NCBI GenBank assembly: GCA_003712055.1
Contig: RHLJ01000001.1
Location: forward strand, 558,001-622,000
Reading direction: 5' to 3'
Origin: Balneola sp.
GTDB lineage: Bacteria > Bacteroidota > Rhodothermia > Balneolales > Balneolaceae
Length of the DNA: 64,000 bases
The translations under genes were made by a program, and so were the position numbers. This document shows, in pieces, positions 1 through 9,338 of the stretch. The notes below the pieces were generated by a model, which saw only the letters and a list, made by a program, of their open reading frames with translations, was not told the origin of the DNA and ran no database searches. Every line of letters begins with the position of its first letter. Position 1 is the first letter of the stretch.

Positions 1-407
1 ATTTTGCGATAGTCCATTTGGTACAACTGGTCACCGGATAGGATAAGCACATACTCATAGTCGTGGTTTTCCATGTGATGAATGGACTGACGAACCGCAT
101 CAGCTGTACCCTGAAACCAATCCGGGTTATCTGCTGTCTGTTCTGCCGCAAGTATGTCTACAAAGCCATTACTGAACACATCAAAATTGAATGCATTTTT
201 AATATGCCTGTTCAATGATGCCGAATTGAATTGTGTAAGCACATAAATTCTGCGGATGTCTGAGTTCAAACAATTTGAAATTGGGATATCAACCAATCGA
301 TACTTCCCACCAACAGGAACGGCTGGCTTAGATCGATGATCGGTTAATGGAAAAAGGCGAGATCCCCTACCACCGCCTAGAATAATAGAGATGACTGAAT
401 CCTTCAT
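1..407 (-). CDS. glgC: Glucose-1-phosphate adenylyltransferase GlgC, partial (N-terminal part)
   Basis: Makes ADP-glucose from ATP and glucose-1-phosphate for glycogen synthesis. The gene runs off the left edge, so only about the first 135 residues are present. Seen: the nucleotidyltransferase loop '[13 protein letters not shown]' near residues 10-22, then '[20 protein letters not shown]', '[13 protein letters not shown]', '[10 protein letters not shown]', '[11 protein letters not shown]' and '[12 protein letters not shown]', all typical of bacterial GlgC. The ATG (complement 405-407) overlaps the glgA stop in an ATGA junction, so the two are translationally coupled, with glgA first. This fits a glycogen operon. 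The allosteric and C-terminal parts cannot be judged. Confidence 0.93.
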   Translation of the reverse strand, partial: MKDSVISIILGGGRGSRLFPLTDHRSKPAVPVGGKYRLVDIPISNCLNSDIRRIYVLTQFNSASLNRHIKNAFNFDVFSNGFVDILAAEQTADNPDWFQGTADAVRQSIHHMENHDYEYVLILSGDQLYQMDYRK

Positions 408-1852
408 GAATTTGTTGAATTTAGAAGTTCGTTATACATGTGAATATACTCTTTAGCTGACTTTCCCCAAGAGAAATCCAGCTTAATAATTTTCTTTACA
501 ACAGCTGCATGTTGTTCTTTATCCGAATACAGTTGAATGGCTCTGCGAATAGCTTCTTCGGCTTCATCTAAATTAAAATCGTGGAACTTAATGCCATACC
601 CATCCTCTTCTGATATATCTACTACCGTATCCTTTAGTCCTCCAATAGCTCGTACAATTGGAACCGTGCCATACCTCATCGAATACATCTGATTCAATCC
701 ACAAGGTTCAACCCTTGAAGGCATTAGGATGAAGTCGGAACCCGCGTAAATTTCATGGGCTAATTTTTCATTGTATTCCAGTGTAGCATCAAAAAAACCA
801 ACGTGATCGTTTTGCATCCTCGAAAAAATCTCATGAAGACCCGGATCCCCCGTTCCTAGAAGCACAAAATTTACGTCATGCTCGCTATGCATGAATGAAG
901 AAATCAGATCAGGTAGTAAATCTGCTCCTTTTTCCCTTACTAATCTACCAATAAACGCGATGGTCGGTAAATCAGGGTCTAATCCGAATTGCTCGCAAAG
1001 ATTCTCTTTGTTCTTTCTCTTCCCGCCTTTCACGCCTCTTATTGTATAATTAATATCCAATAACGGATCGGTTGCGGGATCCCATACCTCAGCGTCTATT
1101 CCATTCACAATTCCCATAGACTTGTTTTGCTCTTGGGAGAAAAGTAACTCCAGACCGTTACTGTTTTGCCCCAATTCACCCATATAACTCTGAGAAACCG
1201 TGGTAATTTTCCACGCACACTTTAACGCAGATGCCAAAGAATTCAGTCGTCCATCCCAATCAAGTAAGCCCAGTTTAGAATGGTCAAATTCCGGTAGGTC
1301 GTTAAACTTATTGATATGATACTGTCCGTGATACTCTGCATTATGGACGGTAATTATAGTAGGAATGTGTGAAAGGCTCTGATAACGATAGCAATTACTC
1401 ATCATGAAAGGGACTAAGCCCGCATGATGATCATGACAATGAACGATGTCCGGCTTTTTATCACGATGAGTCAACCATTCCAATGCTGCGACTTGATAGC
1501 TCACAAAACGTTCAAACTCATCCCAATACCCATGTCCAGACCATGGGTCGATATATATTCCAGGACGATCAAACCGCCTTGGAATACTTATTATATAGAG
1601 CGGAAATCCGAGAGGATCGTCTTTTACTTTCAGTATCTGGAAATCAACCTTTCCGAATTGCAATCGAAGCTCATGCTCCCACACTAACTCATACTCCTGG
1701 TCATCAAGCCATTTAGTTTGATATTTGGGGAGGATGACTTCACACTCTTCTCCCAGGTTATTTAAGTACTTAGGCAGGGCTCCAACTACATCCCCAAGGC
1801 CTCCTGCTTTCGCCGCCGGAAAACATTCGGCACTCAAGTGAACTATATGCAT
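404..1852 (-). CDS. glgA: Glycogen synthase GlgA (ADP-glucose type, GT5)
   Basis: Transfers glucose from ADP-glucose to the growing alpha-1,4-glucan in the cytoplasm. The protein has 482 residues, the usual length for GT5 synthases. Seen: the N-terminal ADP-glucose-binding motif 'KAGGLGDV' at residues 15-22, '[12 protein letters not shown]' around 135-146, '[13 protein letters not shown]' at the start of the C-terminal Rossmann lobe, '[14 protein letters not shown]', and the retaining-GT E-x7-E region '[19 protein letters not shown]'. It is the first gene of the glgA-glgC pair, with an ATGA overlap to glgC. The 134-bp space to the divergent ABC gene at 1987 must hold both promoters, but no convincing -7 element was found there. 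Confidence 0.95.
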   Translation of the reverse strand: MHIVHLSAECFPAAKAGGLGDVVGALPKYLNNLGEECEVILPKYQTKWLDDQEYELVWEHELRLQFGKVDFQILKVKDDPLGFPLYIISIPRRFDRPGIYIDPWSGHGYWDEFERFVSYQVAALEWLTHRDKKPDIVHCHDHHAGLVPFMMSNCYRYQSLSHIPTIITVHNAEYHGQYHINKFNDLPEFDHSKLGLLDWDGRLNSLASALKCAWKITTVSQSYMGELGQNSNGLELLFSQEQNKSMGIVNGIDAEVWDPATDPLLDINYTIRGVKGGKRKNKENLCEQFGLDPDLPTIAFIGRLVREKGADLLPDLISSFMHSEHDVNFVLLGTGDPGLHEIFSRMQNDHVGFFDATLEYNEKLAHEIYAGSDFILMPSRVEPCGLNQMYSMRYGTVPIVRAIGGLKDTVVDISEEDGYGIKFHDFNLDEAEEAIRRAIQLYSDKEQHAAVVKKIIKLDFSWGKSAKEYIHMYNELLNSTNS

Positions 1853-1986
1853 ATAAAAAAAATTTTACAGTCTGTAATAAAGACTTTATTTCGGCTACAA
1901 ATAAGAAAACTTTAAGCATCTTGCAAAGTATTAGCAGATATTTGCTAAAATTTTATGCACAGTTAAAATACAACTAACAGAAGACC

Positions 1987-2904
1987 ATGGTTATCATCAA
2001 TGTAGAGAACGTTACAAAGACGTTTGGAAAAAATACGGCGGTGAATGATGTAAGTTTTAATGTTGAAAAAGGACGGATTTTTGGACTATTAGGACCAAAT
2101 GGTGCTGGTAAAACTACTACCATCCGGATGATCAACAATATAATTGCACCTGACACCGGAACCATAACTATAAACGGACAAATTGCGAGCCCCGAAACAC
2201 AAAAGATGATCGGGTACATGCCTGAAGAACGCGGGCTGTACAAAAAAATGAAAGTTGGTGAACAGCTCCTCTATCTGACTCAGCTTAAGGGAATGAAAAC
2301 CTCAGCTGCAAAAAAAGCCATCGATTTCTGGTTGGATCGCTTTGAAGCCTCTGACTGGAAAAAGAAAGAAGTTGGTGAGCTATCAAAAGGGATGTCCCAA
2401 AAAATCCAGTTCATCGCTACCATCGCTCACGATCCTGATATCTATATTTTCGATGAACCTTTCAGTGGCTTGGACCCTATCAATAGTGAAACTCTTAAAG
2501 AGGTTATCATTGGACTAAAGGATGAGGGAAAGACCATCTTATTCTCTACCCACAGGATGGAACAGGTAGAACAAATGTGTGACGACATTTGCCTTTTCAA
2601 TAAAGGAAAGGCGGTACTGCAAGGGAACCTAAGAGATGTGAAAGCCTCCTTCGGAGAAAATACTATCAATCTTGAGTTTGATGGTGACGGTTCATTTCTG
2701 GACAAACTATCTGATGTACGCATCAACAACCGATCTACTAATTTTGCTGAAATCAGGGTATTAAACGGACAGCCTATGCAGGATATCTTGAAGCTGGCTA
2801 TGGAGCATGCTGAGATTCATAAATTTGAGCGGGTTCAGCCTTCCTTAAATGAAATATTCATCTCTACTGTTGGTGAAGATAACATCAAAAACGAGGAGGA
2901 ATAA
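1987..2904 (+). CDS. ABC transporter ATP-binding protein (NatA-like exporter)
   Basis: ATPase subunit of an ABC-2 type exporter, partner of the permease that starts three bases after its stop. Seen in 305 residues: Walker A 'GPNGAGKT' at 36-43, a signature variant 'LSKGM' near 132, Walker B 'IYIFDEPFSGLDP' near 152-164, the H-loop 'FSTHRMEQ', and a C-terminal ~80-residue extension like the DUF4162 domain of NatA/YhaQ-type subunits. Known relatives export sodium or small toxic molecules; the substrate here cannot be read. The signature has LSKGM rather than LSGGQ, which is common in this subfamily. Confidence 0.9.
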   Translation: MVIINVENVTKTFGKNTAVNDVSFNVEKGRIFGLLGPNGAGKTTTIRMINNIIAPDTGTITINGQIASPETQKMIGYMPEERGLYKKMKVGEQLLYLTQLKGMKTSAAKKAIDFWLDRFEASDWKKKEVGELSKGMSQKIQFIATIAHDPDIYIFDEPFSGLDPINSETLKEVIIGLKDEGKTILFSTHRMEQVEQMCDDICLFNKGKAVLQGNLRDVKASFGENTINLEFDGDGSFLDKLSDVRINNRSTNFAEIRVLNGQPMQDILKLAMEHAEIHKFERVQPSLNEIFISTVGEDNIKNEEE

Positions 2905-2906
2905 GC

Positions 2907-4208
2907 ATGGACTTATCTAAGATTTTATTAGTACTGAAGCGTGAATACCTCACCCGGGTTAGAACACGATCATTCATCTTGTCCACTTTGCTTACACCGT
3001 TAGCATTTGTGGCTTTTATGGCCATCATTGTAATTGTTTCTATTAGTGATGGTGAAGTAGAAAAAACGGTTGGTATCGTTGATGAAACAGGTGTGCTTTA
3101 TGAAAGACTGATTGCTGTAGACAGCCTTCGGTACTATGACCTCAGTAATATGGAAATGGACACTATTAGAGCCAATGTACTATCCGGTGATATTGATGGT
3201 TTTGTAGTGTTAACAGAAGCACTAATACAGGACACTGAGGAACCTTCCCTAATTTACGGGGGTAGTGGCGGACTCAGCTTTATCGAAGCAGTAGAAACAG
3301 ATCTTCAAAACGTAGTTAGGGAAGAACGTCTTGCCAGAAGTGAAGTATCTGATGAAATAAGGCAGATTTTTGAATCTCGTTTTGATGTGAACCCTGTTAA
3401 GCTCACCGAACAAGGAGAAGAACAAGATAACGCAGTATTCGGAGCTATTTTTGGCTTCATATTGGGTTTATTCATATTCATCGGGGTGTTTGGCTATGGG
3501 GCACTTTTAATGAGAGGCGTTATTGAGGAGAAAACCAATCGAATTGTTGAGGTTATCGCATCTTCGGTAAAACCCATTGAACTTATGCTAGGCAAATTGT
3601 TTGGTATTCTTGCCTTAGCACTTACCCAATTTGGAGTTTGGATAGCTTCCTATATTGGCCTTTCAATCATAGCTGCTCCTCTTGCGGCAATTATTGTTGA
3701 TGCCCAAACGAGCAGCTTACCTCCTGAAGCAGCGGAGGCAGCAGCAAGCCAGGCTTTTGATCCATCTAAGCTGGAACAGTTTATTGTTGATCCTTCCGTG
3801 TTTGTATTCTTCTTTGTGTTCTTCTTTATCGGCTTCCTTATTTATAGCGCTATTTTTGCGGCAATAGGTTCAGCTGTTGATTCGGAGCAGGATACGCAAC
3901 AATTTATGCTTCCTGTTATGATTCCGATCTTTGTTGGATACTTCCTGAACTTAAGAGTGATGGAGAATCCCGATTCTACTATATCGGTAATTGCTTCGCT
4001 ATTCCCGCTTACAGCTCCGATTAATATGATATCCAGGATTGCAGCTACTGAAGTTCCATTTTGGCAATGGGGACTTTCTCTCCTACTCATGATTGGTACT
4101 TTTGCAGGACTTATGTGGTTAGCTGCTAAGGTTTACCGTGTGGGTATTCTTATGTATGGTAAAAAAGCATCGTACAAAGAACTTGTTAAGTGGATACGGC
4201 AAGGATAA
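2907..4208 (+). CDS. ABC-2 type transporter permease (NatB-like)
   Basis: Membrane subunit paired with the preceding ATPase. The 433-residue protein starts 'VLKREYLTRVRTRSFILSTL', the usual cytoplasmic elbow of NatB/YhaP-type permeases. It has one N-terminal membrane helix (about 22-46), a long extracytoplasmic domain (about 50-185), and then five or so hydrophobic helices to the end. 'GVIEEKTNRIVEVIASSVKP' in the middle is a hallmark of the family. A strong GAGGAGGAA ribosome site lies 10 bases ahead, inside the end of the ATPase gene. A hairpin with a T-run follows at 4222-4266, so this is likely a two-gene operon. Confidence 0.9.
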   Translation: MDLSKILLVLKREYLTRVRTRSFILSTLLTPLAFVAFMAIIVIVSISDGEVEKTVGIVDETGVLYERLIAVDSLRYYDLSNMEMDTIRANVLSGDIDGFVVLTEALIQDTEEPSLIYGGSGGLSFIEAVETDLQNVVREERLARSEVSDEIRQIFESRFDVNPVKLTEQGEEQDNAVFGAIFGFILGLFIFIGVFGYGALLMRGVIEEKTNRIVEVIASSVKPIELMLGKLFGILALALTQFGVWIASYIGLSIIAAPLAAIIVDAQTSSLPPEAAEAAASQAFDPSKLEQFIVDPSVFVFFFVFFFIGFLIYSAIFAAIGSAVDSEQDTQQFMLPVMIPIFVGYFLNLRVMENPDSTISVIASLFPLTAPINMISRIAATEVPFWQWGLSLLLMIGTFAGLMWLAAKVYRVGILMYGKKASYKELVKWIRQG

Positions 4209-4221
4209 TTATTGAGAGATG

Positions 4222-4266
4222 AGGTGAGAGGTGAATATATCCACTTATCTTCTCTCACCTATTCTT
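4222..4266 (+). terminator. Rho-independent terminator after the ABC operon
   Basis: Perfect 9-bp arms AGGTGAGAG (4222-4230) and CTCTCACCT (4252-4260) with a 21-base loop are followed by 'ATTCTTTTTT'. It lies between convergent genes. The T-run is on the plus-strand side, so it mainly serves the ABC operon. Confidence 0.7.
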
Positions 4267-4268
4267 TT

Positions 4269-6590
4269 TTATCTAGAGGCTTCGTCTAATAGATCGTCAA
4301 TCTTTAACAGCACTCTGATATCCCGTTCTTCAGAGAATAGTGCGGTAAGTAGGTCAAATGACTCAGCAGGCATAGATAACCACTTCATTGCATCTAAAGA
4401 AATGATTCGGATTCTAGGGTCACGATCATTTGATAATTCCTCTATCCTCTCGACCCAGCTTTGCTCGTCTTCATCTAACTCAATGAGTAATTCCAATGCA
4501 TGCTTTCTTATGGGATACGGATAGGTATCTGATAAATAGCTCTCAGCAAGAGTAACATAGGTTCCTAAAGTATCAATGTCAGCAGAGGCTTCAATCGCTT
4601 CAAGAACTTTAGCCCCAGTGGTGTCAACTCGTTGTAGCCGTTGAGCAATGGTTACGATATCTCCAGAATCAGCAAGTTGTTTGTATACTTCAAAAGCTTT
4701 GGTAAATAGCTCGGGATCTTCTGCTCTTAGCACTTTGTTTCGTAGCGCCGAACTGACCATTTCATCTTCCGGATAATTTAGCAGGGCTTCGATGGCAGTG
4801 GTTTGAATGGAAATATCCGTGTTGTTTAATTCGTCCAGGAACTGTTGCTGTGTACCGGAAGCTCCATAAGTTATATCTGCCATTGTACTTAAAAGGGCGG
4901 CTTTAACTTCAGGATCACTTTCGAAAGCCATTACATCGTTCAATGCGAGCTGAAGATCCGGATTTTCACTGTGACTAGAAATCAATTCTGCCGCGAATAC
5001 CCGATCGTTAAGATTTTGACTCCTAAGCTGGTTCAACAGAAAGAATAACGGAAACTCATCAAAAGTGACTTTATCAATATTTTCGCTGGAGGTAAAAGAA
5101 ATAAACTCAACACTATTTGAAAGAGCCATTGATACGGTATCTAAGGCTCCTGTAAATGTAGCTTCATGGGCTATGGTATCCGCAAAGCCAATCTCGTTAA
5201 AGAAGAGTGTGTGGAGTTCTTCCCCGGATCCTTCTTTCAGTTCAAAAACCAGATCCAGTTGTGAGCTAAGCTCATCATATAGTACATCAACCTGATAAAG
5301 ATCCGAATCCTCTAGTTCGTTATCCTCTTTTTGACTTCCTTGTGAAGTGCTCCATGAAGAAAAGGGAACTCCTGTCTGAGAATACCAATAGTCCATGTAT
5401 TCCTCGAAATCTACAATTCCACTTTTTTCTCTTACCAAATGAGGCAGAGATTCTAAAACGATTCCCAGAAATACTTCTTCATTGTCATCAAAGTCTTCTT
5501 GCCATGAGTTCCAAAACTGAATTGTATATAAACTATCGGGGTTTTCTATAGTTTCCGGAGTATTCCCAAGCAAATAATGAAGCGCCTTTCTCATAAACTC
5601 ATCTCCTGCATGAGTCCAATCAAAAAACTGCTGCTCTCGATGATACTCCCCAAACCATTGAGCGTAAATACCTCTCTTAAGTTGTGTACTTAAATCCCCT
5701 AGTCGCTCATACAAATAGATCGTTCCGGTACCATGTGTTCGCTCCTCCCAAAAGTTATCTGATAAGATTATAATGTTTAATCCTTCCCAGGGATATTCCA
5801 TTGATAGCTCTCGCTCTATATCCTTCTTTAACTCGGAAGCCTCTCTGATTAGCTCAATCCTTTTCTCTTCAGGGTATTCCCTTTCGTTTGCAAATAACCG
5901 GATAGTAGTTAAACCGGAAGCAACCTCCGAAATGATAAAATCACCCATAGCAAAGCCCAAACCAGTAGCTGGCACGGGAGTTTGTGAGCGATAACTAATT
6001 CGTTTTTTATCCTCTCCCTGAGCCTCAGAACCTAACAGCTCTCCATTAAACATCACTTCAGTTCCATTTGGAATTACGAAATGAGCGTCAACAGTGAATT
6101 CATTAGTAGGATGGTCAAAAACAGGCATCCAAAGCTGGTGGGCTAACGGGTTCTTCGAAGACCAGAAAGTATTCTTATGATCCAAATAAAGGCCATTCTT
6201 TGAATTTGACTGCCAGGTAATGGCCAAATCAAACGGTGCCTTTTTTGCAAATGGCTGGGGGAGATTAATGACCAGTGAATCTCCAAGAACTTCAAATTCT
6301 ACCTCGCCATCGTTAATTGTGACCGCATCAATGGCAGAGTCCTCAGTTTGTAAGATTAGTTCGGTGAGATCATCAAGTTTGGGACTAACCTCATAACTGG
6401 CTACTCCCCTTACTAAACCTAAATCACGTTCAAGAGTAACTTCCAGTTCAAGATGCTCAAAATCGAACGGTTGTTTGGGATAGCTCCTATAGTCAAATTG
6501 AATTGTAGCATCCGAATCATCACAATTCTGTGTGACACTTATAATCGAAAAGATTACTGCAAAGGTAGTTTTCAGAATGTTATTGCTCAT
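4269..6590 (-). CDS. M1-aminopeptidase-like protein lacking the zinc site, with HEAT-like C-terminus
   Basis: 773 residues with an N-terminal signal-like hydrophobic segment (about 5-20), then an M1-type beta-sandwich domain ('LELEVTLERDLGLVRGVASYEV', 'LAITWQSNSKNGLYLD', 'QLWMPVFDHPTNEFTVDAHFVIP'). The segment that should hold HExxH reads 'RGIYAQWFGEYH' near residues 304-315. It aligns with 'HELAHQWFG', but both histidines and the glutamate are replaced; the distal 'NEGFA' glutamate motif reads 'GDEFM'. I infer a catalytically dead M1 fold. From about residue 505 the protein shows alpha-helical HEAT-like repeats, as in the M1 family's helical domain or a scaffold. It probably acts in the periplasm. 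It lies 3 bp downstream of the phosphatase gene and is likely cotranscribed with it. Confidence 0.75.
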   Translation of the reverse strand: MSNNILKTTFAVIFSIISVTQNCDDSDATIQFDYRSYPKQPFDFEHLELEVTLERDLGLVRGVASYEVSPKLDDLTELILQTEDSAIDAVTINDGEVEFEVLGDSLVINLPQPFAKKAPFDLAITWQSNSKNGLYLDHKNTFWSSKNPLAHQLWMPVFDHPTNEFTVDAHFVIPNGTEVMFNGELLGSEAQGEDKKRISYRSQTPVPATGLGFAMGDFIISEVASGLTTIRLFANEREYPEEKRIELIREASELKKDIERELSMEYPWEGLNIIILSDNFWEERTHGTGTIYLYERLGDLSTQLKRGIYAQWFGEYHREQQFFDWTHAGDEFMRKALHYLLGNTPETIENPDSLYTIQFWNSWQEDFDDNEEVFLGIVLESLPHLVREKSGIVDFEEYMDYWYSQTGVPFSSWSTSQGSQKEDNELEDSDLYQVDVLYDELSSQLDLVFELKEGSGEELHTLFFNEIGFADTIAHEATFTGALDTVSMALSNSVEFISFTSSENIDKVTFDEFPLFFLLNQLRSQNLNDRVFAAELISSHSENPDLQLALNDVMAFESDPEVKAALLSTMADITYGASGTQQQFLDELNNTDISIQTTAIEALLNYPEDEMVSSALRNKVLRAEDPELFTKAFEVYKQLADSGDIVTIAQRLQRVDTTGAKVLEAIEASADIDTLGTYVTLAESYLSDTYPYPIRKHALELLIELDEDEQSWVERIEELSNDRDPRIRIISLDAMKWLSMPAESFDLLTALFSEERDIRVLLKIDDLLDEASR

Positions 6591-6593
6591 ACA

Positions 6594-7367
6594 CTATTGG
6601 TGTGCTTCAAAAATTTCTTTTATCTGAGGATACAGCTTCATATTTGTTGAAAATCCATTTCCGGAATGAATAGTTTCTACTCCGTTTGTATCGGAGAAGA
6701 TCCCACCAGCCTCCTTTAAAACTGGCAATAAAGCGGCAGCATCCCAAATACTTAATATAGGATCAAACATAATATCTGCTCTTCCTACAGCAACCATCAT
6801 GTGGCCATAGGCATCTCCCCATGTTCTATGAAGGCTGGTTCTTGCCATCAGTTCCTGAAACTGGGGTTCCATTCCGCATTCCTGAAAACGACGAATTTCA
6901 GTAACTAAAAAAGTACAATCCTTGAGTTCAGAGGTTTCCCTCACTTTACAAGGTTCACCGTTTAGGGTAGCTCCCAAACCAACACCTGCAGCACAAAGCT
7001 CATTCAGCGCCGGTGCATTGATAACTCCAACCACAGGTTCATTATCAATCATAATTCCTATAAGCGTGGTGTAGAATGGAATTCCATGGATAAACGATTT
7101 GGTTCCATCAATGGGATCTAGTACCCATTGAATATTACTTGACTCGTTGGTACGCCCAAATTCCTCACCTATAATACCATGGTTGGGGTATCGCTTTAAT
7201 ATTTCTTCTCTAATAATTTGTTCAGTTTCCCGATCTGCTATAGTCACCGGTGAGTCATCGTCTTTGCTAATTACTTCAAGTTCTTTTTTGAAATACTTAA
7301 GGGTATGCTTCCCACCTATTTCAGCAATTTCAATTGCCGCTTCAAGTAGCTCTTTGATGTCCGTCAT
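6594..7367 (-). CDS. hisN: Inositol-monophosphatase-family phosphatase, HisN-like (histidinol-phosphatase)
   Basis: Mg-dependent phosphomonoesterase of the IMPase superfamily, 257 residues. Seen: 'GEEFG' at 67-71 (metal ligand Glu), 'WVLDPIDGTKSF' at 81-92 (metal-binding DPIDGT) and 'WDAAA' at 208-212 (third ligand Asp). 'FIHGIPFYTTLIGI' and 'RTSLHRTWGDAYGH' resemble the HisN subgroup, which performs the histidinol-phosphate step, more than inositol- or PAP-phosphatases. Substrate assignment within this superfamily is uncertain without a tree. No other his genes lie nearby. The next gene begins 3 bp after its stop. Confidence 0.8.
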   Translation of the reverse strand: MTDIKELLEAAIEIAEIGGKHTLKYFKKELEVISKDDDSPVTIADRETEQIIREEILKRYPNHGIIGEEFGRTNESSNIQWVLDPIDGTKSFIHGIPFYTTLIGIMIDNEPVVGVINAPALNELCAAGVGLGATLNGEPCKVRETSELKDCTFLVTEIRRFQECGMEPQFQELMARTSLHRTWGDAYGHMMVAVGRADIMFDPILSIWDAAALLPVLKEAGGIFSDTNGVETIHSGNGFSTNMKLYPQIKEIFEAHQ

Positions 7368-7422
7368 CTTTTAGTATATTTTCGATTTTGAGTAAGTGAG
7401 ATGAATTCAGGAACCATTACCT

Positions 7423-8016
7423 ATGATTGATTACAGGGCTTTTCTTCTTCTATTGAGTTTTTTCCCTTTTTTTCTGGTACATGAACACGCTCATGCACGT
7501 CAAACCAACCAGGTTAAATCCATTATTCTTGAAGGGAGTAAATTAAGAATTAATGGAACATCAAACGTCAGCAATTTTGAATGTAATTATATAGATCCAA
7601 TTGCTACTGATACCTTAAATCAAACCATTACCTTTGGAGATTCTCTTTCCGTAACAGGTGATTCAATTCAACTCTCGTCCTCTTCTTTCGATTGCGGTAA
7701 AAGAGCCATAAATAAAGATCTTCGAAAGACATTGAAGGCAAAGGATTTTCCTTTTTTAGAGTTAAAATTAGAGTCTATCGAAATTGCCGATGAAGTCCCT
7801 TTCCAGGCCTCACTTTTAGTTTTTATAGCAGGAATAAAGAGAATAGAGCCAGTTACTATTACAGAATTCTCTTCAGAAGAAGAGATTGTTTCTTTTAAAG
7901 GCGAAGGAAGTATTTTGCTTACTGATTTCGACCTCAAACCTCCATCAGCACTTTTTGGACTCATCAAAGTAAATCACCAGGTTGATATTCATTTTGATTT
8001 AACCCTGGAGCTATAA
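7423..8016 (+). CDS. YceI-family periplasmic lipid-binding-like protein
   Basis: 197 residues with a signal peptide (hydrophobic 5-19, cleavage near 'HAHARQ'). The mature part follows the YceI lipocalin-like pattern: 'LRINGTSNVSNFECNY' at the first strand, 'SSSFDCGKRAINKDLRKTLKAKDFPFLELKLESI' in the middle, and 'GSILLTDFDLKPPSALFGLIKVNHQVDIHFDLTLEL' at the end. YceI proteins bind isoprenoid or other hydrophobic molecules in the periplasm. Their ligand is often unknown, and it is unknown here. Monocistronic; it ends in the strong hairpin at 8024-8049. A second YceI gene lies 1.3 kb away on the other strand. Confidence 0.82.
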   Translation: MIDYRAFLLLLSFFPFFLVHEHAHARQTNQVKSIILEGSKLRINGTSNVSNFECNYIDPIATDTLNQTITFGDSLSVTGDSIQLSSSSFDCGKRAINKDLRKTLKAKDFPFLELKLESIEIADEVPFQASLLVFIAGIKRIEPVTITEFSSEEEIVSFKGEGSILLTDFDLKPPSALFGLIKVNHQVDIHFDLTLEL

Positions 8017-8023
8017 AAATAGA

Positions 8024-8049
8024 AAGGCGGACCTTTCACAGTCCGCCTT
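8024..8049. terminator. Bidirectional terminator hairpin
   Basis: Perfect 9-bp GC-rich stem AAGGCGGAC / GTCCGCCTT (8024-8032, 8041-8049) with an 8-base loop. It sits between convergent genes (YceI ends 8016, porin ends 8070). T/A-rich tracts on each side make it plausible for both. Confidence 0.8.
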
Positions 8050-8069
8050 GGTGTTATAGAGGTACTAAT

Positions 8070-9329
8070 TTAGAAGGCAATCACTGCTTCGAGAACTACT
8101 CCACTAAATTCAGCTTCCTGGTAAAGCGTACCATCATATCCATCTCCTCCATAAGTCTGACTTACAAATTCTAATTTTGTAAGTACATTTTTGGTTAAGA
8201 ACCATCCTGCACCAACATTGATTCTGTCAATATCGATGCTCTCAGATGCATCAGTTTCCTCACCGGTTACTAAGTTATATCGCCCACCGAAGTAGAAGTT
8301 TTCATCTGCTCCAAAACGATACAATGCTTCAGCACCTAGCTGAGTAAATCCGCCACCTTCATCAGCTCCATTGTTTGCAACTTCGAATACTCCAAAAAAT
8401 TCGAAACCTTGAAACTTCACAAATGGATTGATTTGGAAAGCTGTTATATACCCGCCAACTGGTGATCGAGAGAATCCCGGGTTAAACCGGCCTGAAAAAT
8501 CACTATCAGTAATTACCCCATAGTATCTTGATCCTGCACGGTCACCCCCATATAAGTAATCCCGGGTACCTTTATCGGTGCTGTTATAGAATGATCCAGT
8601 TAAACGAATTCTTAGGTCTTCATTAATTTGAGAGTCGTATCCAGCTTTACCGAATAGTACGAATCCATCATCTGTAGCAGCAACGTTTTGATTCAGACGT
8701 CCATTTGTCGCACCCAGAACAGCAACTATGCCATTGCTTTGAACAGTAAATTCGATGAAAGGCTCAGTTGAGAAAGAGTCCATTAAATAATTACCTACAA
8801 AAGGATTTACCATTGCATAAGAATTATCGGATCTTCTAAAGTGAGCATCGCCATAATTGAACTCATCCATTCCAACTTTGATAGTAAGTACTTCCATCAG
8901 TCCTGAGAGAAACCCTGCTTCTATAAAGTCCAGTTGATCCACTTGCAAATATCCACCTTTTACATAAGCTTCAGTGTGGTGCTTGGAAGACAGATAAGTG
9001 CGCAAATGCATTCTCATGCCGGGTGCAAGTTGAACATCAATATTCATATTAGCAGTAGGCAGGTTGAAATTATTTCCAATATCAGCTAATGAATCCCCGG
9101 AATTGCTTTGAGATATTCCCTGGTATTGAAGAGCGAAATCACCCCCTACATATATTTTAAGCCCGTTAAATTCTACAGTATTTGTTTTGGGGCTTTCAAA
9201 TTGATTTATCCGTTCCTTACCAGAAGGAATGAAGTACTGCAAACCTGTTACTTGTTGTGCGACACCATAAGCAACAAATATCAGAGCAAATAAGAATATT
9301 GCGGTTAGTTGTTTTAGTATCTTTTTCAT
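8070..9329 (-). CDS. Outer-membrane porin-like beta-barrel protein
   Basis: 419 residues with a clear signal peptide (hydrophobic 9-23, cleavage after 'GVAQ'). The mature part has alternating aromatic/polar strands throughout, such as 'LKIYVGGDFALQYQG', 'MRMHLRTYLSSKHH', 'YVKGGYLQVDQLDFIEAGF' and 'ENFYFGGRYNLVTGEE', and the last residue is Phe ('VVLEAVIAF'), as in barrels assembled by BAM. It resembles porins of the phosphate-selective OprO/P or short-chain carbohydrate type, but the substrate cannot be read. It lies 9 bp downstream of a YceI gene, so the two are likely one operon, ended by the hairpin at 8024-8049. Confidence 0.75.
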   Translation of the reverse strand: MKKILKQLTAIFLFALIFVAYGVAQQVTGLQYFIPSGKERINQFESPKTNTVEFNGLKIYVGGDFALQYQGISQSNSGDSLADIGNNFNLPTANMNIDVQLAPGMRMHLRTYLSSKHHTEAYVKGGYLQVDQLDFIEAGFLSGLMEVLTIKVGMDEFNYGDAHFRRSDNSYAMVNPFVGNYLMDSFSTEPFIEFTVQSNGIVAVLGATNGRLNQNVAATDDGFVLFGKAGYDSQINEDLRIRLTGSFYNSTDKGTRDYLYGGDRAGSRYYGVITDSDFSGRFNPGFSRSPVGGYITAFQINPFVKFQGFEFFGVFEVANNGADEGGGFTQLGAEALYRFGADENFYFGGRYNLVTGEETDASESIDIDRINVGAGWFLTKNVLTKLEFVSQTYGGDGYDGTLYQEAEFSGVVLEAVIAF

Positions 9330-9338
9330 GATTTTCCT

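Noticed and set aside
1424-1716. Plus-strand frames inside glgA
   Set aside because: They are antisense shadows of a clear glycogen synthase with no domain signal.
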